From Lachnospiraceae bacterium (GTDB lineage: Bacteria > Bacillota > Clostridia > Lachnospirales > Lachnospiraceae), in the NCBI GenBank assembly GCA_910573755.1, contig CAJTBO010000004.1, forward strand, positions 62,001-126,000: a stretch of DNA of 64,000 bases. Direction: 5' to 3'. The notes below the pieces were generated by a model. The model was given only the letters and a program-made list of their open reading frames with translations, did no database searches and had not been told where the DNA came from. The translations under genes and the position numbers were made by a program. Below are positions 15,405-23,702 of the stretch, piece after piece. How positions within the stretch are numbered: position 1 is the stretch's first letter; the number at the start of each line of letters is the position of its first letter.

Positions 15405-16625
15405 ATGAAGGAAAAAGTAATTTTAGCTTACTCCGGCGGGCTTGATACCACGGCTATCATCCCCTGGCTCAAGGAAAATTTTGACTATGAAGTGATCTGC
15501 GTCTGCGCGGACTGCGGACAGGGCAACGAACTGGACGGCCTTGACGAGCGCGCAAAGCTCTGCGGCGCCTCCAAATTATATATAGAAGATATCACGGATG
15601 ACTTCTGTGACAATTACGTTGTTCCCTGCGTGCAGGCACACGCCGTATATGAGGACAAATACCTGCTCGGCACCTCTATGGCGCGTCCCGCCATCGCCAA
15701 ACGCCTTGTGGAGATCGCCCGCAGGGAAGGCGCAACAGCTATCTGCCACGGCGCGACAGGCAAGGGAAACGACCAGATCCGTTTTGAGCTGGGTATCAAG
15801 GCGCTCGCTCCCGATTTAAAGATTATAGCGCCCTGGCGGAACGATAAATGGACACTGCAGTCCCGTGAAGACGAAATCGTATACTGCAGGGAGCACGGCA
15901 TCGACCTTCCGTTCTCCGCGGACAACAGCTACAGCCGCGACCGCAACATCTGGCATATCAGCCACGAAGGCCTGGAACTGGAAGATCCCGCCAGCGAACC
16001 CAATTATGACCACCTTCTGGTTCTCGGCGTAAGCCCCGAAAAGGCTCCCGATGAGGGCGAATATGTGACCATGACTTTTGAAAAGGGCGTTCCTGTCTCC
16101 GTCAACGGTCAGAACATGAAGGTTTCCGATATCATCCGCACCCTGAACGAACTCGGCGGAAAACACGGCATCGGCATTATCGATATCGTGGAAAACCGTG
16201 TGGTGGGCATGAAATCCCGCGGCGTTTACGAGACCCCCGGCGGCACCATCCTCTATGAAGCGCACCAGCAGCTGGAAGAGTTGATCCTGGATCGTGATAC
16301 TTATGCGTTAAAACTGGATATGGGAAATAAATTCGCACAGATTGTCTATGAAGGAAAATGGTTCACACCGCTCCGGGAAGCCGTACAGGCATTTATCGAG
16401 AGCACCCAGCAGTATGTGACGGGCGAAGTGAAGTTCAAACTCTACAAGGGCAACATCATCAAGGCGGGAACCACCTCCCCCTATTCCCTCTACAACGAGA
16501 GCATCGCTTCCTTCACCACCGGCGATCTGTATGATCACCATGACGCGAACGGCTTTATCAACCTCTTTGGACTTTCCTCCAAAGTACGTGCCATGAAGCT
16601 GCAGTCGCTGGAAGAAAATAAATAA
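15405..16625 (+). CDS. argG: Argininosuccinate synthase
   Basis: 406 residues from the ATG at 15405 (MKEKVILAYSGGLDTTAI), the canonical N-terminus with the PP-loop SGGLDT; an ATG 12 nt earlier is also in frame. Further motifs: 'ICHGATGKGNDQIRFELG', 'EDPASEPNYDH' and 'YETPGGTILYEAHQQLE'. Joins citrulline and aspartate using ATP. Divergent from the argC-argB-argD operon; argH is not in the window. A 16-bp-stem terminator follows. Confidence 0.97.
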   Translation: MKEKVILAYSGGLDTTAIIPWLKENFDYEVICVCADCGQGNELDGLDERAKLCGASKLYIEDITDDFCDNYVVPCVQAHAVYEDKYLLGTSMARPAIAKRLVEIARREGATAICHGATGKGNDQIRFELGIKALAPDLKIIAPWRNDKWTLQSREDEIVYCREHGIDLPFSADNSYSRDRNIWHISHEGLELEDPASEPNYDHLLVLGVSPEKAPDEGEYVTMTFEKGVPVSVNGQNMKVSDIIRTLNELGGKHGIGIIDIVENRVVGMKSRGVYETPGGTILYEAHQQLEELILDRDTYALKLDMGNKFAQIVYEGKWFTPLREAVQAFIESTQQYVTGEVKFKLYKGNIIKAGTTSPYSLYNESIASFTTGDLYDHHDANGFINLFGLSSKVRAMKLQSLEENK

Positions 16626-16641
16626 TCCCGCAAAATAACCG

Positions 16642-16686
16642 AAACCGCTTTTGCTATACTCATTGCCATAGCAAAAGCGGTTTTTT
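16642..16686. terminator. Bidirectional terminator between argG and dacA-like gene
   Basis: AAACCGCTTTTGCTAT (16642-16657) pairs perfectly with ATAGCAAAAGCGGTTT (16668-16683), followed by a T-run; the A-run on the other side makes it work for both convergent genes. Confidence 0.92.
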
Positions 16687-18156
16687 CTATGCCCCTTCTG
16701 TTCCTGCTTCCTGCTTTTTAGCAGTTCGCAGAATCTGCTTCACTGCCGCTTCCGCATGAACAGGCAGATTTTCAGGTCCCTGATCCAAAGCCCCGTCATC
16801 CGGTTTTTCCGCCTCCCCGTAAAATGCCTGCAGGGCATATCTGGCGAGTAATTCCGAGACGCGCCCGCGTTCTATGGAATCTTCGGCGCCAAACACAATG
16901 ACAAGCAGGTCATGCTCCGAAACTCCGTCGTCCACACGCAGGGACGTGACAAGGCAGGCACCGGATCTGTTTGTGGTGCCGGTCTTCATACCGGTGGCTT
17001 CCGGCAGATTATGCAGCAGCGGGTTTGTATTGCGCACCTCAAGTTCAAGGGATTCCAGCGTGGCGCTCTCCAGGGACGTAATCTCCGTGATCTGGGGATA
17101 GACCGTCAACAGGCCGGACACCAGCCGGAACATATCCTCCGCGCTCATACGGTTCTGATGTTTTGAGGGCACCGCCCCTCCCGTATAGCAGGGCAGGCCG
17201 TTGCAGTTATAAAAAACCGCCTGAGAGAGCCCCAACTCCTGCGCCTTCTGGTTCATCCTCTGTACAAAAGCCTCCTCCGAACCGGCAACGGCTTCGGCAA
17301 GGCACAGAGCGCATTCATTGCTGGAAGGCAGAAGCGTCCCCAGCAGAAGATCTCCCACCGGAATCTGCATGCCGGCTTCCAACGGGACCACTCCGTCGTC
17401 CGTGGCCGCAAGCAGCGCTGCCGCCCCGGAAACAGTAACCTCGCTCTGCAGGCTGATCTGGCCTGCGGAAATGGCATCCATGGTAAGAAGACAGGTCATC
17501 AGTTTGGAAGTACTGGCTATCGGATAAGCGGTGTCGGACTGATAACGGTAATAAATCTCCCCGGTTGAGGCATCTCCCGCAAGCACACTGTTGACTCCGT
17601 AAAAATAGCCCTCCTGCTCCAAAACCTCCGGGGAGACGGAAAAGGGCTCCTGCAGGTTGATCTGCAGAACGCCTGCGGCGGGCACCGTGATATCCACATC
17701 CAGAATCATCGCCAGATCCGCCGCCATCATAAAACAATCGTATCCGACACCGGGCAGTTCCATGATCATGGTATAGTAATATACAACTTCCCCGTTTACC
17801 TTACATTCGTTTCGTCTCAGAGAAATCTCCCTGCCCGCGCTGTCCTCCCAGGGAATATTCTCCACCCCCACAGGCGTATAGACGCCTCCCGGATTCAGGG
17901 AAACCGTACTTTTTGTGATCTCCAGAGAAAAAGATTTTTCCGTATCCTTACAGACCATCGCCATATCCCGCAGAGAGAGATAGGTATTGCCGGCGTAGCT
18001 GTAATCCAGCGTTTTTACGGCATAGGCGGCGCCGCTGTCCGTCTGTACCTGACAGATCCCTGGAATCTCAAAGCCCGCCGCCCTGACAGGCACAGCGGAA
18101 CATATCAGGATCACGGCAAGTATCAGTGCACTTATTTTCTGCAGAATCTTTTTCAT
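16687..18156 (-). CDS. D-alanyl-D-alanine carboxypeptidase (penicillin-binding protein 5/DacF type)
   Basis: 489 residues from the ATG at 18156 (MKKILQKISALIL; GGGAGA upstream). Signal peptide with cleavage near 'VPVRAAG'. Residues about 30-165 form an extra N-terminal domain ('TYLSLRDMAMV', 'SVSLNPGG') resembling a copper-amine-oxidase-like stalk domain. The S11 peptidase follows: SxxK in 'ASTSKLMTCLL', SxN in 'LPSSNECALCLAEA', KTG in 'GMKTGTTNRSGACLV'. It trims stem-peptide D-Ala outside the membrane. No clear C-terminal amphipathic anchor is seen. It is followed by no other gene in its operon. Confidence 0.9.
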   Translation of the reverse strand: MKKILQKISALILAVILICSAVPVRAAGFEIPGICQVQTDSGAAYAVKTLDYSYAGNTYLSLRDMAMVCKDTEKSFSLEITKSTVSLNPGGVYTPVGVENIPWEDSAGREISLRRNECKVNGEVVYYYTMIMELPGVGYDCFMMAADLAMILDVDITVPAAGVLQINLQEPFSVSPEVLEQEGYFYGVNSVLAGDASTGEIYYRYQSDTAYPIASTSKLMTCLLTMDAISAGQISLQSEVTVSGAAALLAATDDGVVPLEAGMQIPVGDLLLGTLLPSSNECALCLAEAVAGSEEAFVQRMNQKAQELGLSQAVFYNCNGLPCYTGGAVPSKHQNRMSAEDMFRLVSGLLTVYPQITEITSLESATLESLELEVRNTNPLLHNLPEATGMKTGTTNRSGACLVTSLRVDDGVSEHDLLVIVFGAEDSIERGRVSELLARYALQAFYGEAEKPDDGALDQGPENLPVHAEAAVKQILRTAKKQEAGTEGA

Positions 18157-18174
18157 TGTATCTCCCTTCACGCT

Positions 18175-18921
18175 CTACTGCTCTTCTGCCGCAGGCTGCT
18201 GCTGCGCCTGCTTTAAAGTATATACCACAGGATGATCATCAAAACCGGAAGCCTCCGTTTCGGATCCCGCGATCAGGATCAGATGCTCCTCTTCCCTGAT
18301 ATAGCTCTCCGACCTTGTGACAGCCCCATTTTCATCACCGGACCGTCTGATCAGAATTCCCTCCGCCGTCTCATAGGTACCGCTGCCGTCATATTCTGCC
18401 TGCAGTTCCTCCAGAGAAGGCAGAAGCGCCGGGGCGCAGGTTCTCAGATAGGAAACGGTTGACATACCGAAGGCCTCAGCCGCAAGCGCCTCCACGGCTT
18501 CCTCCTCCGTGCTGCCCTCATACCCCGCCATGCGGAGCCTCTCGGCTGTAAGTTCCCTGAAAGCCGCGGCAAAAGCCTCGTAGGCTGCCTGATCGCAGGC
18601 ATCGTAACTGTCCTGATTGATCATACATTGGAAAGTTCCCTCCGCCTGACCGGTCTGTTCCAGCTTCATATTGACTTCAACAGTCAATTCCGGTATGCGG
18701 GACTCCACCTCCTCCGGAGAGACGGAAACTCCTTCGATATCCTGCAGCCAGATATAAACCGTGACAGCCGCCTGCTCTGACATATCCAGATCCGCGGTCC
18801 ATTCGCCGCTAAGATCCTGCTCCTTTGATCCGAAAAAATACAGATAGATCAAAAAAGCGTTGAGCGCACATAAAGAAAGGAGCACCAATGTAAATAAGAC
18901 ACTTCTAAAAAATTTTCTCAT
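18175..18921 (-). CDS. Membrane-anchored protein of unknown function
   Basis: 248 residues from the ATG at 18921 (MRKFFRSVLFTLVLLSLCAL). One N-terminal transmembrane helix, then an extracytoplasmic acidic domain with 'DLSGEWTADLDMSEQAAVTVYIWLQD' at its start; such 'GEW' openings occur in lipocalin-like and DUF-type exported domains. Not recognised. It is 18 bp upstream of the carboxypeptidase gene and likely co-transcribed, suggesting a wall-associated role. Confidence 0.65.
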   Translation of the reverse strand: MRKFFRSVLFTLVLLSLCALNAFLIYLYFFGSKEQDLSGEWTADLDMSEQAAVTVYIWLQDIEGVSVSPEEVESRIPELTVEVNMKLEQTGQAEGTFQCMINQDSYDACDQAAYEAFAAAFRELTAERLRMAGYEGSTEEEAVEALAAEAFGMSTVSYLRTCAPALLPSLEELQAEYDGSGTYETAEGILIRRSGDENGAVTRSESYIREEEHLILIAGSETEASGFDDHPVVYTLKQAQQQPAAEEQ

Positions 18922-18967
18922 AAAAAATCTCCCGGAAATTTGAAGATCGGACCAGCCGGACGCTGAA

Positions 18968-18990
18968 GGGCGAGTGCAAAGCACCCGCCC
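18968..18990 (-). other. GC-rich intercistronic hairpin
   Basis: On the minus strand GGGCGGGTGC, a TTT loop and GCACTCGCCC form a 10-bp stem with one G-U pair, stable only in minus-strand RNA. No T-run follows, so it is more likely an RNA-stabilising element between bactofilin and the downstream gene than a terminator. Confidence 0.6.
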
Positions 18991-19044
18991 GACACGTATT
19001 TATCAGTTTTCTTCGTTTTCTTTATCGTTTCCTCTATTATTTCC

Positions 19045-19521
19045 TTATAATTCCTTCGGCCTTGTCATCCTGTTTGTATTTATGCCCGCGCCGCCTGCCA
19101 TACTGTTAGCAGCAGCCGGTTTCTTGGTTTCGATCTGTTTCACCTCTTCTGCCTCAGGCAGCTTCGGCATCTCGTTTGTGTTCATAATACACTGTCCCTG
19201 GAATACCGCATTTTCATCCACGATAAGGCTCTTTGTACGGATATTGCCGATCACTTTACCGGTGGAGATCACTTCCGTCTTTCCTGTAGAAGCCAGATCG
19301 CCCTCTAACAGGCCGCCTACCACAATGCTGCTGCCTCTGATATTCCCCTTCACTTTGCCGGTAGCGCTGATGATGAGCGAGCCATCCGTTTCCACATTGC
19401 CGGTCACGCTTCCTTCCACGCGGACAGTCTCCTTCGCCCTGATATTACCCTCCACGGTCATATCCGAGCCTATGATACTGTTGATCTTTGCGCTTGTCTG
19501 TTCTGTTGATTTCTTTAACAT
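19045..19521 (-). CDS. Bactofilin
   Basis: 158 residues from the ATG at 19521 (MLKKSTEQTSAKINS; AAGGAG upstream). The body is the polymer-forming beta-helix domain, with regular repeats around 'GSDMTVEGNIRAKETVRVEG', 'VTGNVETDGSLIISATGKV' and 'KGNIRGSSIVVGG'. The proline/alanine-rich C-terminus is short. Bactofilins form cytoplasmic or membrane-bound filaments that localise wall enzymes. The upstream gene, 13 bp away, encodes an M23-like protein, a pairing well known for bactofilins. Confidence 0.9.
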   Translation of the reverse strand: MLKKSTEQTSAKINSIIGSDMTVEGNIRAKETVRVEGSVTGNVETDGSLIISATGKVKGNIRGSSIVVGGLLEGDLASTGKTEVISTGKVIGNIRTKSLIVDENAVFQGQCIMNTNEMPKLPEAEEVKQIETKKPAAANSMAGGAGINTNRMTRPKEL

Positions 19522-19534
19522 GGTTCTTCTCTCC

Positions 19535-20281
19535 TTATCCTTTGATTTCAATAATTTCCATCGGTTCCAGAAAAACATTATCCTTCGTGACACTGTATCC
19601 GATCTCCACATTATTCTCTTCTATCCCAAACAGCACAGTTCCTTTTTCCACTGTACTTCCCACAGTAACCTGCGGGGCTCCCATATTACGGTAATTGCTG
19701 ACATATCCGTTGCCATGGTCGATACTGATACCGGCAGGTTCGTCTCCCTCCGAAACGACCCCCGCGACCGTACCTGCTCCGGTGGCAATGACATTGGTTC
19801 CCGGCGCTGCGGTAAAGATCACCTCTTTCCATTCCTCCTTCGGCTGCAGCCCGGCGGCATCTTCCCCGTCCGCCTCTTTGATCTGCGCAGCCCCGCTGAC
19901 CGGAAATCCCTTCGGCATATCCTCTTCTTCCGCCGCGGTCTGGATATCCTCCTCCTGCTTCTGCACCTGTACTTCCTTCTGGCTCAGTGTCTGATTCAGG
20001 TTCGCGACCTGTTTCTCCAGATTCTCTTTCTCCTGAAGAAGCTGCTCGTTCTCCTCCTGCAGCGCGGCGATCTGCCCCGCATAGACTTCGCTCCGCTCCG
20101 TCGCTCCGTGCATCAGGATCGTAGTATATTCCGCATAACAGACCACTACGACCAGCAGCACAAAAGCCACAATTGAAAGAAGACCGGTATTGATATGGAA
20201 TTTTTTCTGATTTTTCTCAACGGAATCGGAAACGATCATGATCGTATAGCCGACTTTCCGCTTATGCCGCTTTGAAGCCAT
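19535..20281 (-). CDS. Membrane-bound M23-like protein, catalytically degenerate
   Basis: 248 residues. Cytoplasmic basic N-terminus, transmembrane helix (about 32-54), coiled coil (about 65-115: 'EENEQLLQEKENLEKQVANL'), then a peptidase M23/LytM-like domain ending in 'NVEIGYSV'. The Zn ligands look lost: the usual HxxxD is replaced in 'GFPVSGAAQIKEAD', and the expected HxH region reads 'HGNGYVSNYRNM' with Asn/Met instead of His. Probably a scaffold or activator (EnvC-like) rather than an active endopeptidase, acting with the bactofilin encoded next to it. Confidence 0.82.
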   Translation of the reverse strand: MASKRHKRKVGYTIMIVSDSVEKNQKKFHINTGLLSIVAFVLLVVVVCYAEYTTILMHGATERSEVYAGQIAALQEENEQLLQEKENLEKQVANLNQTLSQKEVQVQKQEEDIQTAAEEEDMPKGFPVSGAAQIKEADGEDAAGLQPKEEWKEVIFTAAPGTNVIATGAGTVAGVVSEGDEPAGISIDHGNGYVSNYRNMGAPQVTVGSTVEKGTVLFGIEENNVEIGYSVTKDNVFLEPMEIIEIKG

Positions 20282-20405
20282 ATTCCGTTACCTCCGCAAT
20301 GCACACCCGTTTACCGGACTGCCCACTGCCTTTTTATCATACCATATATTTTGCAAAATGAACATATCTTTCTTTCGTGTATTTATTCAATAATGTATTA
20401 TATTT

Positions 20406-21824
20406 TTATTCTTTTTTTCTTTTTTCCACAAAAACACGCTCCATCCCCCGCATCACCGCCTCCATATTCTCTTCTTTCAGAGAAGAGTAATTCATCACAA
20501 ATATATGTTCGTTCTCCTTTGCGGGATTCACATAATACTGTGCCACTGAAGAAACCCGCACCCCCTCCTCTTCCAGCGCAGCGCAGACTTCCTCATCGGA
20601 AAGGCAGGTGTCGACCTTCATCAGAAAATGCAGCCCCGCATCCTCCTCCGAAATAGCACAGCAGTCCGCGACAGGGCTTTCCGCGATCTGCCTTAACAGG
20701 ATATCCCGTTTTTCATGGTAATAATTCCGCATCCGGTTGATATGTTTTTCAAAATAGCCTTCCCTGATAAAACGTGCCAGCACATACTGTTCAAAATTGG
20801 ACACCGTACAGGAATAAAAAGAAAGCACCTCTGAAAACTGCTGTGCCAGATGGGGCGGAAGTACCATATAGCTGATCCGCACCGTGGAGGACAGGGTTTT
20901 TGTGAACGTATTCATATAGATCACCTTCTCCTGCACATCGATGCTCTGCAGGGAGGGCACAGGCTTTCCTGTCAGCCTGAACTCGCTGTCGTAATCATCC
21001 TCAATGATATAGCGCCCCTCTTCCCTTGCCGCCCAGCCCAGAAGCTCGTATCTGCGGCTCACCGGCATTACGATCCCCGTGGGAAAATGATGGGACGGGG
21101 AAATATGTACCACATCCACCCCGTTCTCCTCCAGGGATGATATCAGTACGCCCGCATGGTCCATCTGCGCGTAACTGCATGCCACCTGGTGGCTTTTATA
21201 TATTTTATATATCTTATGATAGCCCGGATCCTCCACGCCGTAACATTTTTCCATCCCCAGAAGCTGCAGCAGCAGGCCGTAAAGATACTCGGTTCCCGCT
21301 CCCACCACGATCTGTTCCGGCGCAACCTCCATCCCTCTGAAAGCTTTCAGATGTCCCGCAACGGCTTCCCGGAGAGGCCGGATTCCGGCACAGGGGGCAT
21401 TCTGCATCAGCGCCTCCCTGTCCTCCTTCAGCGCCGTCCGCATCAGCTTTGCCCAGATGGAGAAGGGAAACTGCTCCGAACAGGTCTGATTGCTGGTAAA
21501 ATCCGCCAGATACTCTCTTGGCTCCGCCCGCTCCGTTCCTTCCCTCCTGCGGCTTTTTTCCTTTCCGCCGGGAAGGCTGCTCCTGATATCGGTCACAAAA
21601 AAACCTTTTTTCGGCAGGGAATATACAAAACCCTCCGCAATCAGCTGTGCATAGGCATTTTCCACCGTGATCGTGCTCACGCCCAGATTTTTCGCAAAAC
21701 TCCGCTTCGAGGGCAGTTTCTCATCCGCCCGAAATGAGCCCTGCACTATGTCGTTTTTGATGCATTGATACAGATACTGATATAGCGGTTCCGGTCCTGC
21801 CTCTGAAAGCGCGTAGGTAAGCAT
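20406..21824 (-). CDS. pdxR: MocR/GabR-family regulator of PLP synthesis
   Basis: 472 residues from the ATG at 21824, which has GGGAGG 11 nt upstream; a TTG at 21866 would extend it by 14 residues but lacks a site. N-terminal GntR-type winged helix ('YLYQCIKNDIVQGSFRADEK', 'LPSKRSFAKNLGVSTITV'), then a fold-type I aminotransferase-like domain with 'DDYDSEFR' and the PLP lysine in 'NTFTKTLSSTVR'. Such chimeras sense PLP. It is divergent from pdxST, which identifies it as PdxR: activator of pdxST and repressor of itself in the characterised members. Confidence 0.88.
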   Translation of the reverse strand: MLTYALSEAGPEPLYQYLYQCIKNDIVQGSFRADEKLPSKRSFAKNLGVSTITVENAYAQLIAEGFVYSLPKKGFFVTDIRSSLPGGKEKSRRREGTERAEPREYLADFTSNQTCSEQFPFSIWAKLMRTALKEDREALMQNAPCAGIRPLREAVAGHLKAFRGMEVAPEQIVVGAGTEYLYGLLLQLLGMEKCYGVEDPGYHKIYKIYKSHQVACSYAQMDHAGVLISSLEENGVDVVHISPSHHFPTGIVMPVSRRYELLGWAAREEGRYIIEDDYDSEFRLTGKPVPSLQSIDVQEKVIYMNTFTKTLSSTVRISYMVLPPHLAQQFSEVLSFYSCTVSNFEQYVLARFIREGYFEKHINRMRNYYHEKRDILLRQIAESPVADCCAISEEDAGLHFLMKVDTCLSDEEVCAALEEEGVRVSSVAQYYVNPAKENEHIFVMNYSSLKEENMEAVMRGMERVFVEKRKKE

Positions 21825-21844
21825 GTTGCAAATATCCTCCCGTC

Positions 21845-21900
21845 TGGCTATTTTGATTTTCTTCAAAGTGGCTATTTAAACATGGTCAGATTGTATTATA
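21845..21900. promoter_or_regulatory. PdxR operator: direct repeats TGGCTATTT
   Basis: TGGCTATTT occurs at 21845-21853 and again at 21869-21877, with TGGTCA at 21883-21888; MocR-family regulators bind direct repeats of this kind. A TATTATACT sequence at about 21893-21901 supplies a -10 box toward pdxS. Position between pdxR and pdxS fits dual control. Confidence 0.5.
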
Positions 21901-21951
21901 CTGGATCTCAGACAGGATTGCAAGCGCGGCAGGCGGTATCCTTCCCGACCT

Positions 21952-21978
21952 GTGAGAAGTAATGAACCATGTTCTCAC
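21952..21978 (+). promoter_or_regulatory. Inverted repeat in pdxS leader
   Basis: GTGAGAA (21952-21958) and TTCTCAC (21972-21978) form a 7-bp inverted repeat with a 13-nt loop, in the leader about 90 bp before pdxS. Operator or RNA hairpin; no T-run follows. Confidence 0.4.
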
Positions 21979-22063
21979 GGAACGCGCAGTAAATTCGCAT
22001 TTCCGACCCGTGAAAAGCAACAAAGCAGCGCTGCATCCTAAACTTTATCAGGAGGTTATTGAC

Positions 22064-22939
22064 ATGTCAGAAGAAAGATATCAGTTAAACAAACAACTGG
22101 CGCAGATGCTAAAGGGCGGTGTCATCATGGATGTGACGACACCAAAGCAGGCAAAGATCGCGGAGGCGGCAGGCGCCTGCGCCGTGATGGCGTTAGAGAG
22201 GATTCCGGCGGATATCCGTGCTGCGGGCGGCGTCTCCCGGATGAGCGATCCGAAAATGATCCGCGGGATTCAGGAGGCGGTCTCCATTCCGGTGATGGCA
22301 AAATGCCGGATCGGCCATTTTGCGGAAGCGCAGATTCTCGAAGCCATCGAGATCGACTATATCGACGAGAGCGAAGTACTCTCCCCGGCGGACGACGTAT
22401 TCCATATCGATAAAACGAAATTCAAAGTGCCCTTTGTCTGCGGCGCGAAAGATCTCGGGGAGGCGCTGCGCCGGATCAGCGAAGGGGCTTCCATGATCCG
22501 CACAAAGGGCGAACCCGGCACCGGCGACGTGGTGCAGGCTGTCCGCCATATGCGCAGGATGAATCAGGGAATCGCAGGGATCACCTCCATGCGGGAGGAT
22601 GAACTTTTTGAGGCGGCAAAGGAACTGCGCGTTCCCGTTGAACTGGTGAAATATGTCAGGGAAAACGGAAAGCTTCCCGTCGTCAACTTCGCCGCCGGCG
22701 GCGTGGCTACCCCGGCGGATGCGGCGCTGATGATGCAGCTCGGCGCAGAGGGCGTCTTTGTGGGCTCCGGCATCTTTAAATCCGGCAATCCCGAAAAGAG
22801 GGCTTCCGCCATCGTACAGGCAGTCACGAATTATACTGACGCAAAACTGATCGCCGAATTGTCGGAGGATCTGGGGGAAGCGATGGTCGGCATTAACGAG
22901 CAGGAAATTCAGCTTTTGATGGCAGAGCGGGGACAGTAA
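22064..22939 (+). CDS. pdxS: Pyridoxal 5'-phosphate synthase, lyase subunit
   Basis: 291 residues from the ATG at 22064, preceded by AGGAGG; the longer frame upstream is leader. Starts [23 protein letters not shown] barrel building PLP from ribose-5-phosphate, glyceraldehyde-3-phosphate and ammonia. Active-site signatures '[19 protein letters not shown]', '[13 protein letters not shown]' and '[17 protein letters not shown]' are intact. Forms the dodecamer with PdxT, encoded 108 bp downstream. Confidence 0.97.
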   Translation: MSEERYQLNKQLAQMLKGGVIMDVTTPKQAKIAEAAGACAVMALERIPADIRAAGGVSRMSDPKMIRGIQEAVSIPVMAKCRIGHFAEAQILEAIEIDYIDESEVLSPADDVFHIDKTKFKVPFVCGAKDLGEALRRISEGASMIRTKGEPGTGDVVQAVRHMRRMNQGIAGITSMREDELFEAAKELRVPVELVKYVRENGKLPVVNFAAGGVATPADAALMMQLGAEGVFVGSGIFKSGNPEKRASAIVQAVTNYTDAKLIAELSEDLGEAMVGINEQEIQLLMAERGQ

Positions 22940-23047
22940 GCCGCAGATATCCGGGCAGTATGCAGCCATCCTTAATATCTGCATAAAACGGCAGCATCCG
23001 GGTTTTCCCCGATACCTGCATAAACCGGACAACATACGGAGGTTAAT

Positions 23048-23614
23048 ATGAAGATCGCGGTACTTGCGCTGCAGGGCGCTTTTCTCGAACATGAAGATAT
23101 CCTGCACAAACTCGGTGCAGACTGCATCGAACTGCGGAAAAAAGCAGATCTGAAAGAATCCTTTGACGGACTCATCCTGCCCGGCGGCGAAAGTACCGCT
23201 CAGGGAAAACTATTGAGAGAACTGGATATGTTCCGCCCGCTGCAGGAAAAGATCAGGGACGGGCTTCCTGTGCTTGCCACCTGCGCAGGCCTGATCCTTC
23301 TGGCAGAAAAAAGCAGCAACGATGAACGGGCCTATTTTCAGACGCTGCCTGTCACGGTCCGAAGAAACGCCTACGGCAGACAACTCGGCAGTTTTCATAC
23401 CGTGCAGGATTTCGGCGGCATGAAGCATATCCCGATGACGTTCATCCGCGCTCCCTATATCGAATCCGCCCGGGAGGATGTGGAAATTTCGGCAAAGGTG
23501 GACGGAAATATCGTCGGCGTGCGATACCGGAACCAACTGGCCATATCCTTTCACCCCGAACTGGACACAGACAGGAGGATTCATCAGTATTTTCTCTCCT
23601 TCTGTAAAGCCTGA
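23048..23614 (+). CDS. pdxT: Pyridoxal 5'-phosphate synthase, glutaminase subunit
   Basis: 188 residues. Class I glutaminase: 'ILPGGESTAQGKL' oxyanion region, catalytic Cys in 'VLATCAGLILLA', and the His/Glu pair in 'ISFHPELDTD'. Supplies ammonia to PdxS. The pdxS-pdxT gap carries an imperfect direct repeat (ATCTGCATAAAACGG / ACCTGCATAAACCGG). A strong terminator follows. Confidence 0.97.
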   Translation: MKIAVLALQGAFLEHEDILHKLGADCIELRKKADLKESFDGLILPGGESTAQGKLLRELDMFRPLQEKIRDGLPVLATCAGLILLAEKSSNDERAYFQTLPVTVRRNAYGRQLGSFHTVQDFGGMKHIPMTFIRAPYIESAREDVEISAKVDGNIVGVRYRNQLAISFHPELDTDRRIHQYFLSFCKA

Positions 23615-23656
23615 CAGATCTTTTACGCCACGGCTTTACAATCCAGGACAGCAAAA

Positions 23657-23689
23657 CAGCGCCGGAATACCTGCCGGCGCTGCTTTTTT
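23657..23689. terminator. Terminator between pdxT and alcohol dehydrogenase
   Basis: CAGCGCCGG and CCGGCGCTG form a 9-bp GC stem with an 8-nt loop, followed by a T-run. Suits the plus-strand pdxST transcript and the convergent minus-strand gene. Confidence 0.9.
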
Positions 23690-23702
23690 CTATGTATACG
23701 GT

